Source of the DNA: Oscillospiraceae bacterium
GTDB taxonomy: Bacteria; Bacillota; Clostridia; Oscillospirales; Oscillospiraceae
Reading direction: 5' to 3'
DNA: 45,922 nt
Assembly: GCA_009787625.1 (NCBI GenBank)
Contig: WQSX01000020.1
Location: 1-45,922, forward strand
Numbering within the stretch: position 1 is the stretch's first letter; each line of letters begins with the position of its first letter. Below, piece after piece: positions 15,765 through 24,039 of this stretch. Both the position numbers and the translations under genes were made by a program. The notes beneath the pieces are model-generated. The model searched no databases. It was not told where the DNA came from and was given only the letters and a program-made list of their open reading frames with translations.

Positions 15765-16604
15765 ATGCCTTTAAATATTAAGAGAAAAACTGAAAGTCAG
15801 CCTAATCCTGATAGTTCAAAAAGTGCTATACTCGATCAAGTGGATTTTGTGGCATTTTGGGAAGAATATAAAACGCAGGCAGATCCCGGTAGGTTGAGAA
15901 GTGCTATAGATAGGGAAATTAATTTTTGCAAGTCACTTGCTGACAAGGCTCGTGAAGCTGAAGCAGCTTATTTTGATGATGTAAAAAGGAAGCAGGCCGC
16001 CGTGAACACCAGTGTTGAAACGCTTGAAAGTCAATTATCGAATATTCAAACAAAACTCAGTGAACTCACTCAGCCGTTAATTGAGGCCACAACTAACGGT
16101 GAAACAGAGAAACTCACTTCTATCCGTGCAGAAATTAAAGGTATTGAACTTGAGCGTGCACAGATACAAAGTGAATTAGAAATGCTCAAAAGCACAACGG
16201 TCAAAGGGTGTGAAAAACTTTTCAACACTACATTTGAGCTAAATGATGAGTTTGAAGCGGCAAAAGGGACGTTATCTATCCATGCATGTAAGGTTCTTGA
16301 TGCTAATCTTGTTAATAGTTTGAAAAGTATTGAGCACATGTGCGATTTATTGAAAGTTGTATCACATATGGGTCATACTGCCGGCAGAGGTGCAGATATA
16401 GAAAAGCTTGATAAATATCATAATGCGGAAAAATATAAAGCAAAGGCCGCTGCTGAACATGCTGCTCACCTCGCACGACTTGAAGATCAGGAGCGTCGAA
16501 ACAGAAGCCTTTCCTCATCACGCCCTGCTAGTGCATATGACCGCCCTGCACCGGGCTTTGACTATGATGTTGTATTCTCGACAGGCACACGAGGGGACGA
16601 ATAG
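15765..16604 (+). CDS. Hypothetical coiled-coil protein
   Basis: A 279-residue protein starting 1 base after the previous stop. Residues 45-140 are predicted coiled coil (long stretches of E/Q/K with leucine heptads), and the C-terminus from about 225 is alanine-rich then low-complexity Ser/Arg/Pro. It could be a scaffold or structural partner of the neighbouring tail-like proteins. No family recognised. Confidence 0.65.
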   Translation: MPLNIKRKTESQPNPDSSKSAILDQVDFVAFWEEYKTQADPGRLRSAIDREINFCKSLADKAREAEAAYFDDVKRKQAAVNTSVETLESQLSNIQTKLSELTQPLIEATTNGETEKLTSIRAEIKGIELERAQIQSELEMLKSTTVKGCEKLFNTTFELNDEFEAAKGTLSIHACKVLDANLVNSLKSIEHMCDLLKVVSHMGHTAGRGADIEKLDKYHNAEKYKAKAAAEHAAHLARLEDQERRNRSLSSSRPASAYDRPAPGFDYDVVFSTGTRGDE

Positions 16605-16619
16605 TTTATTCTCAGGCAC

Positions 16620-16801
16620 GGGTGCTTACGCATTGGCGGATTGTTGTTTTTTTCGTCATAATCTTTGCAGCGAGTAGTGAAACATAGCGTGATTCCAGTC
16701 TGTCGTATCTCTAGTACAAGTAATCTGTCCTCCTTGCATTTAGAGTCACGATGTCACAAAATGTACCCCTCATTCACTATACCGCCAATGCGTAAGCACC
16801 C
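16620..16801. repeat. Perfect 20-bp inverted repeat around a 142-bp segment
   Basis: GGGTGCTTACGCATTGGCGG (16620-16639) recurs exactly inverted at 16782-16801. The match stops abruptly at both edges. The segment between has no ORF and lies directly upstream of the GpZ-like gene. It could be an invertible DNA switch, a small MITE-like insertion or the stem of a structured RNA. Confidence 0.8.
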
Positions 16802-16835
16802 TCACTTGAAAAACAGATTAATCAGGAGGAAAACC

Positions 16836-17501
16836 ATGTCGGTAATCGAAGTTAGTATTGACACATCAGGTGTAGATGACGCACTTAAGTCTTTGAAAGG
16901 CATCGAAAAAGCGATTCCAAAAGTTCTTGAGAGCAGTATGAACACAACTCTAAAAGCGATGAAACCTGCAACAATTGAAATCGTGAGGCAAACTTACACA
17001 ATCCAAAAATCAGAGGTGGCAAAGCATCTTAATATCCGTGATAGGGCGACATTATCAAAACCATCGGTTTCGTTAGTATCAACAGGGCGTCCACGCTCTG
17101 CGCTGAAGTTTCATCACAGGAAAAACACTCAACCCGGCCGGAAAGGCGGTCGCCCGGCTTTCCTGATGGTGAAAAGAGGCGAAGGCGGGCATCTCAGTGG
17201 AGACGGCAGCCATAGCACTGCTTTTGTGGCGACAATGGGTAGCGGTCGCAAGAGTTTATTTCAACGGACAGGCAAGATTGCAGGCTCAGAAGTAAAGGCG
17301 TATGCAGCGAGCCGTAAGAACGTTTCAAGGTATAATTCTAGGCAAAAACGTGAGGTTATAAGCCAAGTGTGGTCTCCGGGGGTAACGCAAATGCTCCGAA
17401 ATCGAGTAACAAAAGAAGAAGTTCAAAATCACTTTTCAAAACTGTTTATGAAAAATTTTGATGAAGAGGTTAGCAAAATTCTCAAAGAACACGGTGGATA
17501 A
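16836..17501 (+). CDS. Phage minor tail protein (GpZ-like)
   Basis: A 221-residue protein. It opens with a beta strand and a helical segment (VDDALKSLKGIEKAIPKVLE), then has the basic mid region with RPAFLMVKRG and FVATMGSGRKSLFQR that matches prophage minor tail protein Z. This family completes or connects the tail. The true start is the ATG at 16836 with AGGAGG 5 nt upstream; the frame is open further 5' but crosses the inverted repeat. No tape-measure, tube or baseplate gene accompanies it. Confidence 0.7.
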   Translation: MSVIEVSIDTSGVDDALKSLKGIEKAIPKVLESSMNTTLKAMKPATIEIVRQTYTIQKSEVAKHLNIRDRATLSKPSVSLVSTGRPRSALKFHHRKNTQPGRKGGRPAFLMVKRGEGGHLSGDGSHSTAFVATMGSGRKSLFQRTGKIAGSEVKAYAASRKNVSRYNSRQKREVISQVWSPGVTQMLRNRVTKEEVQNHFSKLFMKNFDEEVSKILKEHGG

Positions 17502-17629
17502 CAATACTTATTAGCTCCTCAAGAATTACGCAAAGCCGCCGACTGTTCCAACAATCAGCGGCTAAGGACAACACTCTATGTATGATTTTAGCTATCACAT
17601 CATACTATATCTAGGAGGGCGTTGTCAAT

Positions 17630-18043
17630 ATGAAAAAAAAGACTATGACAAGAGAGAGGCTTGAAAAGTTCTACGACCGTCGGGTTGAAATTTCCGAACT
17701 GATTGAGCGTATAGCGGACGAGCCTGATACTAATAGAACGTGGGATGTTATCCTCGATGGCTCAAACGGTTCACCACGACCGAGAACGATTGTCGGAGAT
17801 GTTGAAAACGCCATTAAAAAGCGTTTGAAAAGTCGCCTTGAAAAGCTCGAGCAGCAAATGGTTGATGAGATAGATGATGTTATGGACTTTATAGAATCAC
17901 TCGGGGATAGCAGAGACAGACAAGTTCTCACAATCAGATACATTGATGGCGCATCTATAAAAGAAACAGCAAAAAAAGTAAGGTTCAGCGAGAGCACGGT
18001 CAAGCAACTTTTGCGCAATATTCTTAAACAACTGGAGAAATAA
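17630..18043 (+). CDS. Sigma-70 region 4-like phage regulator
   Basis: A 137-residue protein. The N-terminal half is charged and helical; the C-terminal half (DRQVLTIRYIDGASIKETAK, then FSESTVKQLLRNILK) is a region-4-type helix-turn-helix as in ArpU-like late regulators and short sigma factors. GGAGGG precedes the start. It likely controls late genes of the element. Confidence 0.75.
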   Translation: MKKKTMTRERLEKFYDRRVEISELIERIADEPDTNRTWDVILDGSNGSPRPRTIVGDVENAIKKRLKSRLEKLEQQMVDEIDDVMDFIESLGDSRDRQVLTIRYIDGASIKETAKKVRFSESTVKQLLRNILKQLEK

Positions 18044-18069
18044 AAAACTTATAGCGATAAATCCAATAC

Positions 18070-18199
18070 GACAGTGCTGTCTGTTTGGGTTCGACTTTCA
18101 CGAAAGTAACGATACTGCAACTTTCGTGAATGGCAAGGAAGACATCGTTAAAGAACTAGGTTTTACAGAAAGTCAAAAAATCCAACAGACAACGCTGTC
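18070..18199. repeat. Nested inverted repeats upstream of the ORF6N gene
   Basis: The outer arms (18070-18088 and 18182-18199) are inverse copies with two or three differences. Inside, ACTTTCACGAAAGT (18094-18107) folds on itself and can alternatively pair with ACTTTCGTGAA (18120-18130). The mutually exclusive hairpins resemble an attenuator. No convincing gene lies here, although one frame is open from 18126 to 18266. Confidence 0.5.
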
Positions 18200-18243
18200 C
18201 AGTTGCAAGAACAAAAAACAATACAGAAACGAGGTAAAAGCGA

Positions 18244-18683
18244 ATGAACGGATTAACACCAATTGAGTACAACAATCAGCGCATACTAACCACACGCCAA
18301 CTTGCAGAAGGCTATGAGTCCGATCCAAAAAGAAAGAATTTCTGAAAATTTCAATCGCCATAAATATAGGTTCAAAGAAGGCGAACATTTTTATTGTTTG
18401 GAGGGCGATGAATTAAAGAGATTTCGGGCGACTCATCAAATTGATGATTTGCACGAGAACGTCAACAAAATCTATCTCTGGACGGAAAAAGGCGCATTAC
18501 TTCATGCTAAATCGCTAAATACCGATAGAGCGTGAAGTATACAGCGAACTTGTTGAAAACTATTTCAAACCTAAACAAGACTTAGAACCTACAGACAGCG
18601 GTGTCGCAAGGTTCGGCACAGTCGTCGAAAATCTAAAACCCAAGACTGAAAGAAATATATTAAGGAGCAAGTATAATGAATGA
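18244..18683 (+). pseudogene. ORF6N-domain protein, frameshifted
   Basis: Three consecutive reading frames together make one ORF6N protein. The first (from ATG 18244, GAGGT upstream) gives PIEYNNQRILTTRQLAEGYE. The second, shifted by one near 18325-18340, gives ISENFNRHKYRFKEGEHFY and WTEKGALLHAKSLN. The third, shifted near 18533, gives EVYSELVENYFKPK to a TGA at 18683. ORF6N domains occur in phage antirepressors. Two shifts mean that no functional product is expected, unless the assembly is wrong here. Confidence 0.8.
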
Positions 18684-18966
18684 CATAACTAACATTTCCG
18701 AGGCAATCGGAACAGAAATCAACACAATAACTATAGACGCAAGCGAGGCTCCATTTAACCCGCTATCATACTTTGACCTTGAGGGAGCTGAAAATTTAAC
18801 AGAGAGTGAAAAGGACAGCTTTATAGACGGGTTTGAAAAAGCTTGTGTTTTATATGAACCTGAAAAGGTGGAAGCGAGGCTGTTCGCAAAGGGGTTTAAT
18901 GCGGCTATAGATTTTATTGAGCACGGCATAATGAAAACAGACCTGTTCAGAGAAACGATTGACTAA
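18676..18966 (+). CDS. Small acidic hypothetical protein
   Basis: A 96-residue acidic protein; AAGGAG 7 nt before the ATG, which lies inside the last codons of the ORF6N pseudogene. It starts MNDITN like the protein encoded at 12738, perhaps a shared translation-start region. No family recognised. Confidence 0.6.
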   Translation: MNDITNISEAIGTEINTITIDASEAPFNPLSYFDLEGAENLTESEKDSFIDGFEKACVLYEPEKVEARLFAKGFNAAIDFIEHGIMKTDLFRETID

Positions 18967-18983
18967 AAAGTAGGTGGGATAAT

Positions 18984-19976
18984 ATGCCACAGAAACGCAA
19001 TCCGTTAAGTATTGAAGCAGAGACACGGTTCCGTGCAGGTGAAAGGCTTATAGACATAGCAATTTCACTAGGCAAACCTGCGGGAACCGTGCGTCGTTGG
19101 AAATCGGATCAAAACTGGGAAGGTAGCAAAAAGCAAACCGAATGTTCGGATTTAAAACCGAATGGTAAAGCAGAGCATTCGCTTTCAAATTCGAGCGTTG
19201 TAAAAAGACCGAGATTAAGCACGACTGATAGAACATTTGATAACTCAGAAGATATGCCGCTCAATAACGGCAATGCACGTAATGCACAAATCACTAAAAC
19301 CATTTCCGAAAATTTCGATACAGAAAAATCGAAAACTAACTCGAATAGATTAAGAGGTGGACAGCCTGGTAATAAAAACGGCTTAAACAATAAAGGCGGC
19401 ATAGGAGCACCGCTAAAGAACAAATATGCCTTAAGAACGGGCGAATATGAGACCATAAATTTTGACGAGCTCCTCGACGCAGGCGAACGCGCTCTAATCA
19501 ATGCCGATTATAACAAATACACACTGCAATTCTTTCTCATTGATGTGCTTTCCATACGAGAACGGCGCATCATGCAAGACATAAGGTCGCTACGTGATAG
19601 CTTGGATGACATGGCACTCACTGGCGAAACAGAAAACGAAAGCAGCACTGCCATCACCGAGACGAAGCACAACAAGAGAGGTGAACGGTGGGCGGGCCCA
19701 TCGACACTCACGAAATCCAAATCCACAAGCAAGACGAATCAAACAACACTCAAGCGCATTGTAGAGCTTGAGGATGTGCTTACAAGGATACAAGCACGCA
19801 AACAAAGAGCTATAGAGATTCTGCACCGCATCGAGCTTGATGATATCAAGACTGCTATCGACTTATCTAAGCTAGAGCTTGCCAAGCAGCGCCTCTCTGG
19901 TGCTATAGCGGTAGAGGACATACTTGATGGAGAGGTCACAACACTACTCGACGAGTCCGCGCCCGACCCTTCGTAG
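18984..19976 (+). CDS. Phage terminase small subunit-like protein
   Basis: A 330-residue protein. The N-terminus is a helix-turn-helix (EAETRFRAGERLIDIAISLG, GTVRRWKSDQNW). The middle has the low-complexity signature RGGQPGNKNGLNNKGGIG then APLKNKYALRTGEYE, as in PBSX-type small terminase proteins (XtmA-like). The C-terminus is helical. Small terminases recognise the packaging site and hand DNA to the large subunit. No large terminase gene follows, which is what satellites that hijack a helper phage show. Confidence 0.75.
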   Translation: MPQKRNPLSIEAETRFRAGERLIDIAISLGKPAGTVRRWKSDQNWEGSKKQTECSDLKPNGKAEHSLSNSSVVKRPRLSTTDRTFDNSEDMPLNNGNARNAQITKTISENFDTEKSKTNSNRLRGGQPGNKNGLNNKGGIGAPLKNKYALRTGEYETINFDELLDAGERALINADYNKYTLQFFLIDVLSIRERRIMQDIRSLRDSLDDMALTGETENESSTAITETKHNKRGERWAGPSTLTKSKSTSKTNQTTLKRIVELEDVLTRIQARKQRAIEILHRIELDDIKTAIDLSKLELAKQRLSGAIAVEDILDGEVTTLLDESAPDPS

Positions 19977-20078
19977 GTACTTCCGGGCGAAATTCCAACA
20001 TGCGGGTACGATGAGTGCAAAATATTTCTAGTTTTGAAAAATTTTTACCATTTCTCATTTTTTTGTGGAGGTTTTGGA

Positions 20079-20585
20079 ATGAACGAAAAAGGCAATATTT
20101 CCTCTTGCAAAGTCGTGGCTCAGGTATTGGACATCACAGAGCGGCGTGTAATGCAATTGACACAGGACGGAATAATCGAAGAGCACTGCGCAGGTGGGTA
20201 CCGGCTTTTGCCGACGCTTCAGCGTTATATTCGTTACTTGCGTGCAGGGCAGGATAACGTAGAATTTGCGAAAATCAAGCGTGAGAGCGCGGCGCTAGAT
20301 CTTGCGCTGAAAAAGGGGGAAATGCACAAGACCGCCGACGTGGAGTTCGTGGTGACGAACATGCTCGTCGCGTTCAAATCGAAGCTCGAAACGCTGCCGC
20401 ACAAAACGCTACCGGCAATCATCGGTGTGCCTGACGGCGACGACCGTGTGGAGAGCGTGACGGCAATCCTGAAATCCGCATTCGATGAAGCTCTTGCGGA
20501 ACTTTCGCCATACGACCCCGCCATGTTCAATGTGGACACGTATGTCGCAGGGTTGGACGATACGGTTTTTGATGAAATGGCGTGA
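20079..20585 (+). CDS. Nu1-like DNA packaging protein (second small terminase)
   Basis: A 168-residue protein. A winged helix at the N-terminus (VVAQVLDITERRVMQLTQDG then GYRLLPTLQRYIRYL) is followed by a helical oligomerisation region (KKGEMHKTADVEFVVTNML). This is the Nu1/terminase small subunit pattern. GGAGG precedes the ATG at 20079; the longer frame from 20034 has no ribosome site. It lies shortly after a different small-terminase-like gene, so the element carries two packaging-specificity candidates. Local GC content is clearly higher than in neighbours. Confidence 0.72.
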   Translation: MNEKGNISSCKVVAQVLDITERRVMQLTQDGIIEEHCAGGYRLLPTLQRYIRYLRAGQDNVEFAKIKRESAALDLALKKGEMHKTADVEFVVTNMLVAFKSKLETLPHKTLPAIIGVPDGDDRVESVTAILKSAFDEALAELSPYDPAMFNVDTYVAGLDDTVFDEMA

Positions 20586-20651
20586 TTCTGTTGTTAAGCG
20601 ATGTTAGTATATCTCTGACGGCTTTTGCCGAATAATTTGGAGGTTACTGAA

Positions 20652-21014
20652 ATGTCGAACAAAAATAAAAAAGGACTCACGCCAAGCCTTAACCCGGAGA
20701 GTCGAAAGTATCAATGGTATGCAAGTCGCACGAATCCGAGCAAGACTTTTATGCTGGTGTACTTTGAAAATGGCAAAATGCCTGACGACGTCGTTGTCAT
20801 GCATGGGGAAGAATACGAGAAAAGTGATGAATGCAGTTTTGATTTTGACTCAATGCCCGATTCTGCAAAACAAGAGTTTGTCGCATCTTCTTCAAAAACA
20901 TTCATGCGCTTCATGCAACGGCCGGATGCTCATCAAATTCTCGATGCTGAACGAGAACGGCTCGTTATCGAGGGAAGCACGCTGCTAGCCCCGACTAAAC
21001 GCTCTCAGAGGTGA
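20652..21014 (+). CDS. Hypothetical protein after the packaging genes
   Basis: A 120-residue protein of no family I recognise. GGAGG lies upstream of the ATG at 20652. Its acidic middle (YEKSDECSFDFDSMPDSAK) and position just before a strong terminator make it the last gene of the rightward operon. Confidence 0.6.
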   Translation: MSNKNKKGLTPSLNPESRKYQWYASRTNPSKTFMLVYFENGKMPDDVVVMHGEEYEKSDECSFDFDSMPDSAKQEFVASSSKTFMRFMQRPDAHQILDAERERLVIEGSTLLAPTKRSQR

Positions 21015-21087
21015 ATTGAGAGTTGCGGCGGATAGTGTCCCTGCTCCTGACAAAGTGCGCACATGGCACTGTAATTCGCTCAAACAC

Positions 21088-21126
21088 AAAATCCCACACA
21101 AGGCTTTGCCTCAAGGTGGGATTTTT
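21088..21126 (+). terminator. Strong rho-independent terminator
   Basis: AAAATCCCAC (21088-21097) pairs with GTGGGATTTT (21116-21125), with an inner AGGC/GCCT stem, followed by T. It ends the 10.5-21.0 kb operon and marks the right side of the nested element. Confidence 0.85.
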
Positions 21127-21216
21127 GCTGTAGTCCATTTTTGTATAGGATATGAGGAAGCCACTATAAATGGCGACCCCACAGAGTATAATAAACTTCG
21201 GCTGTTAACTTATTGA

Positions 21217-21417
21217 CTAACTCGCACAGCTCGCAACCACGAGAAGTATAACAATAATCAATACCCCAAATGCAATAATGTTAGTTATAAAGTCGGTTGC
21301 CTTGCTTACTGCTTTGCTGACGAACTTGCTGGCGACTTCACAAGCGAATTCATCAGTGATTTCAGTAGCAACTACGACAACGATTTCATCGTCAATGGTA
21401 TGTAAATCATTCCTCAC
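21217..21417 (-). CDS. Small membrane protein
   Basis: A 66-residue protein whose last 22 residues are a membrane helix ending in Cys-Ala-Ser. I start it at the GTG at 21417, which has AAGGG 9 nt upstream; the ATG at 21450 lacks a site. No family recognised. Confidence 0.45.
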   Translation of the reverse strand: MRNDLHTIDDEIVVVVATEITDEFACEVASKFVSKAVSKATDFITNIIAFGVLIIVILLVVASCAS

Positions 21418-21551
21418 TGTGTTATCCCTTCTTTCTCTTATCGTTATCATAACTCATGTACAACTTGCAAGCAGCATACTATTAGATCCAATCTACAAAC
21501 CCTGAAAGTTAAAAGATAGTATTGGTTATCACGTGCGTATGTCATGGCTGC

Positions 21552-22163
21552 TCATCGTCTTTTTATTAGGCGTAACATTTGAATCAAATAATCACCACTT
21601 AGGTAAGGAGTTTCATCTAAATCTAAGTAGCGACGATCAAATTCAATGAATCCATTCTCTTTGTAAAACTCAACTAGCGCAGGAATATCTTCGCATTCGA
21701 GATATGCATACCTTCCGCCTAGGTCTAGTTGAATGTTTGAGACTTTATCACACGCAATTTCCAGTAATTCGCTTCCGTCAATCAGCTTATTATAACCGTT
21801 CGTAAAATTCTTTCCTATTTGAGCTATGAGCGGCACTGAAAGGCAGTGCGCAGAAATCGTGCTGTCATACGTTGAAAAGTGAGCAATCCGCCTCCTGACT
21901 GTTTTAGACACATTCTTCAACGGAACTGTAATCACTTTTGAGGCAAGAGTAAAATATCCTACAAGCACAGGTTCACCTTTGTATGAAGTGAATACAAGGT
22001 GTGTTTGACTCCATCCCTGCTTTGCAAAGTCGATGGCTTTTGTTTGTATAAACATCTCAACATCGGGAGCAAGAGGGCAAGAAAAATCGGAGAGCATGGC
22101 CGTAGTCTTGACATCTCCGATATCATCTATCAGTGTTAGCAAATGAACAACCGTATATCTCAT
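21552..22163 (-). CDS. GNAT acetyltransferase, probable toxin
   Basis: A 203-residue protein. The middle has a GNAT-like strand and helix order, and the C-terminus reads YLECEDIPALVEFYKENGFIEF, the acetyl-CoA fold ending typical of GNATs. Its start overlaps by four bases (ATGA) with a small lysine-rich gene upstream. TacT-type GNAT toxins acetylate charged tRNA and are encoded exactly this way. The toxin role is inferred from the pairing. Confidence 0.75.
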   Translation of the reverse strand: MRYTVVHLLTLIDDIGDVKTTAMLSDFSCPLAPDVEMFIQTKAIDFAKQGWSQTHLVFTSYKGEPVLVGYFTLASKVITVPLKNVSKTVRRRIAHFSTYDSTISAHCLSVPLIAQIGKNFTNGYNKLIDGSELLEIACDKVSNIQLDLGGRYAYLECEDIPALVEFYKENGFIEFDRRYLDLDETPYLSGDYLIQMLRLIKRR

Positions 22164-22339
22164 TTAACTTTACTTCCAAACAGTTTATGCACATCTTCTT
22201 TGCTTGCATACGAATAAGAAACAGGCTTTTGACGTGTTGGGCTTTTTTTGTTCCCTGCTTGCTCAAGGGCTTTAGCCAGTTTAAGTCCTGCTTTTTTGTC
22301 TTTTATCACGACATTCTTCAATATGCTCTTTGTCGCCAT
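22160..22339 (-). CDS. Antitoxin partner of the GNAT protein
   Basis: A 59-residue basic protein beginning MATKSILKNVVIKDKKAGLK, a start seen in small proteins that precede GNAT toxins. AGGAGG lies 8 nt before the ATG at 22339. The 3' end overlaps the acetyltransferase start by four bases. Confidence 0.7.
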   Translation of the reverse strand: MATKSILKNVVIKDKKAGLKLAKALEQAGNKKSPTRQKPVSYSYASKEDVHKLFGSKVK

Positions 22340-22395
22340 CGGAGACACCTCCTAAAATCGGCAATACTTCAATCCCACGGAGAAGTAAAATCAAA

Positions 22396-22626
22396 TTATA
22401 TCACAAAGCATCTATATTGTTCAACCTCATATATACAAATTTTCAGATAGTGCTGACACACTATGTTGTGTAGAGGCAAGTTTGAGTTTTTACGATTTAG
22501 CCTTTTGCACGTTCTTTTGTTGTTACTTTGTTGTTCTTTTGATGTTACGAAATTCTTCCAACTCTGATATTCTTCCCATTTTGCAACGGTTACAACTCTG
22601 TATTTGTTGTTCGTTTTGATGTTCAA
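22396..22626 (-). pseudogene. Remnant of a phage replisome-organiser gene
   Basis: The segment VVTVAKWEEYQSWKN followed by KEQQSNNKRTC matches the linker of DnaD/replisome-organiser proteins, where a WExYQ motif precedes an NKRTT/EQQ-rich stretch. The flanking parts of such a protein are absent, and only a TTG could start it. It is best read as a fragment left by an older insertion. Confidence 0.4.
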
Positions 22627-23009
22627 CGATGTTGCTCAGCAGATATTTGAATAGAAATTACAGGATAGAGATGCCTGGATGGGCTTTGTGCAATGTTTAG
22701 AACGGTGCTATTATAATAAAAAATCTATGATCCAATTAAAGTGCAAATTTTCACAAATCGATGGTCAAAAAGGCACACATGAAACCTGTAAATTTTGAAG
22801 TTATCCTCTTTCGCAATTTTCGCAACAAGGGCATAACTCGTACCACGCATATCTCAAAGCGAAGGCACAGAGACCGCTCTAAACTTTCCCAAACCGAAAC
22901 CCAAAGTGTTAAAATAGTGTTAATGTTTAAAACATCAGCATAGAAGCATCAAGATTTACATCAGTGATTGCAAGCATTCGACAAGGCTTAACACATTGTG
23001 TTGATTATT

Positions 23010-23145
23010 CCGACAGGGAGAAAACGCCGTCGGCTAGACCTGCCTTGTTTCAAAGGCAAAAGCACTGTGCCATGTGTAACATGGTACTTAAGTGCGCACT
23101 CATTAAAATGAGTGTTGGGGGCGCAAGCTGTTAGACCTGCGCCCC
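23010..23145. repeat. Five tandem hairpins, candidate oriT or structured RNA
   Basis: Five separate stems lie in 136 bp: 23010-23033, 23041-23058 (TGCCTT/AAGGCA), 23067-23087 (9 bp), 23097-23114 (CACTCATT/AATGAGTG) and 23117-23145 (GGGGCGCA/TGCGCCCC). No gene is visible in 22627-23154. On the minus strand it directly follows the DUF3847 gene, the place where oriT would lie if the relaxase once came next. Confidence 0.55.
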
Positions 23146-23154
23146 GTTGGCTGT

Positions 23155-23556
23155 TTAATCCTGCTCGTCGTCATCGTCGAAGCTATCATCTTCGATGTGC
23201 GGTGACGGTTGAAGCTTCATGGGCGACTCAGTTTTCGCCTGTGTCGGCTGAGTGGCATCGCTTTTGGTATCGCTATGTTCCTGCTCGGCTAAGAGCTTAC
23301 GAAGTGCGGAAGTCCCAAACTTGCTTGCTATATGTTCTTTTACAAATTTCTCAAAGCGGTCATCACTGAGTGTGATTGTGTCCGGCAAAATGCTCTCTAA
23401 AAATCCCGCACGCTTGCAGAGTCGCCTTGTCCTTGCCTTGCGCTGGAACTCCTTTTCTTCGTTTACAAGGCGCTTAACCTCGTTTTCCATTTGCTTGATT
23501 TGCTCACGTCTTGCGTCGATTCTTTCAGCTCTGGTTCTCTTTGTTGTAGTTGTCAT
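23155..23556 (-). CDS. DUF3847-family mobilisation accessory protein
   Basis: A 133-residue protein: basic coiled coil (QIKQMENEVKRLVNEEKE), then RKARTRRLCKRAGFLESILP, the signature of DUF3847. The acidic tail ends in a run of Asp. The family sits next to MobA/MobL relaxases and may help at oriT. Here the relaxase lies 16 kb away on the same strand, separated by the nested element. Confidence 0.85.
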   Translation of the reverse strand: MTTTTKRTRAERIDARREQIKQMENEVKRLVNEEKEFQRKARTRRLCKRAGFLESILPDTITLSDDRFEKFVKEHIASKFGTSALRKLLAEQEHSDTKSDATQPTQAKTESPMKLQPSPHIEDDSFDDDDEQD

Positions 23557-23610
23557 AATGGTAATAGTCCTTTCTGTTTTGCATAATAAGTGGCTGTGCT
23601 CAAGTGATTT

Positions 23611-23826
23611 CTAATGCTTAACGCTGGGAGTTTCAAAGCTATTTGGTTCGCCCGATAATACATCAAGCAGACCATCATAATTTACAAGATACTTCTTCCC
23701 GCACTTCACATACGGAACATTTCCCGACAATACCATTTGCCTCAGTGCGTGCCTTGTCAAACAAGTGTCGGGGTCATCTTGCTTGAGCTGAATTATACAT
23801 GCATCAAGCGTCCTCATTCTTTTCAT
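23611..23826 (-). CDS. Excisionase-like DNA-binding protein
   Basis: A 71-residue helix-turn-helix protein (CLTRHALRQMVLSGNVPYVKCGKKYLVNY), the pattern of small excisionase-type proteins. AGGT precedes the start. It has its own consensus promoter at 23896-23923 and probably shares a transcript with the DUF3847 gene. Confidence 0.75.
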   Translation of the reverse strand: MKRMRTLDACIIQLKQDDPDTCLTRHALRQMVLSGNVPYVKCGKKYLVNYDGLLDVLSGEPNSFETPSVKH

Positions 23827-23895
23827 CTTTCTTTACCTGCCTTTGCTATGGATTTGCATTTTACTAAACTTTTTAGCTTAGTTAGCGCATTTCTC

Positions 23896-24007
23896 ATTAT
23901 ACTAAACATTTTTGCTATGTCAATATATGCGACATAGAATTCACAGGATTTTAATAAACAAAATTGTTATATAATTATTGACTGGACGACATGATTCATG
24001 GTATAAT
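23896..24007. promoter_or_regulatory. Divergent promoters with an operator dyad
   Basis: Leftward: TTGACA (23918-23923) and TATAAT (23896-23901), spacer 16. Rightward: TTGACT (23978-23983) and TATAAT (24002-24007), spacer 18. CTATGTC (23915-23921) is the exact inverse of GACATAG (23931-23937) and overlaps the leftward -35. ACTAAAC repeats occur at 23863 and 23901. This is the switch region between the excisionase and the XRE-integrase genes. Confidence 0.8.
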
Positions 24008-24039
24008 AAAGCATAAATGATTATAAAGGGGGATTTATC

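Noticed and set aside
7132-22923. GTGTTAA repeated at 7132, 7144, 7165 and again at 22906 and 22917, as possible attachment cores of the nested element
   Set aside because: The shared word is only 7 bases, A/T-rich, and the flanks do not extend the match.
22761-22943. A 60-codon plus-strand ORF
   Set aside because: No ribosome site, basic low-complexity composition, no neighbour support.
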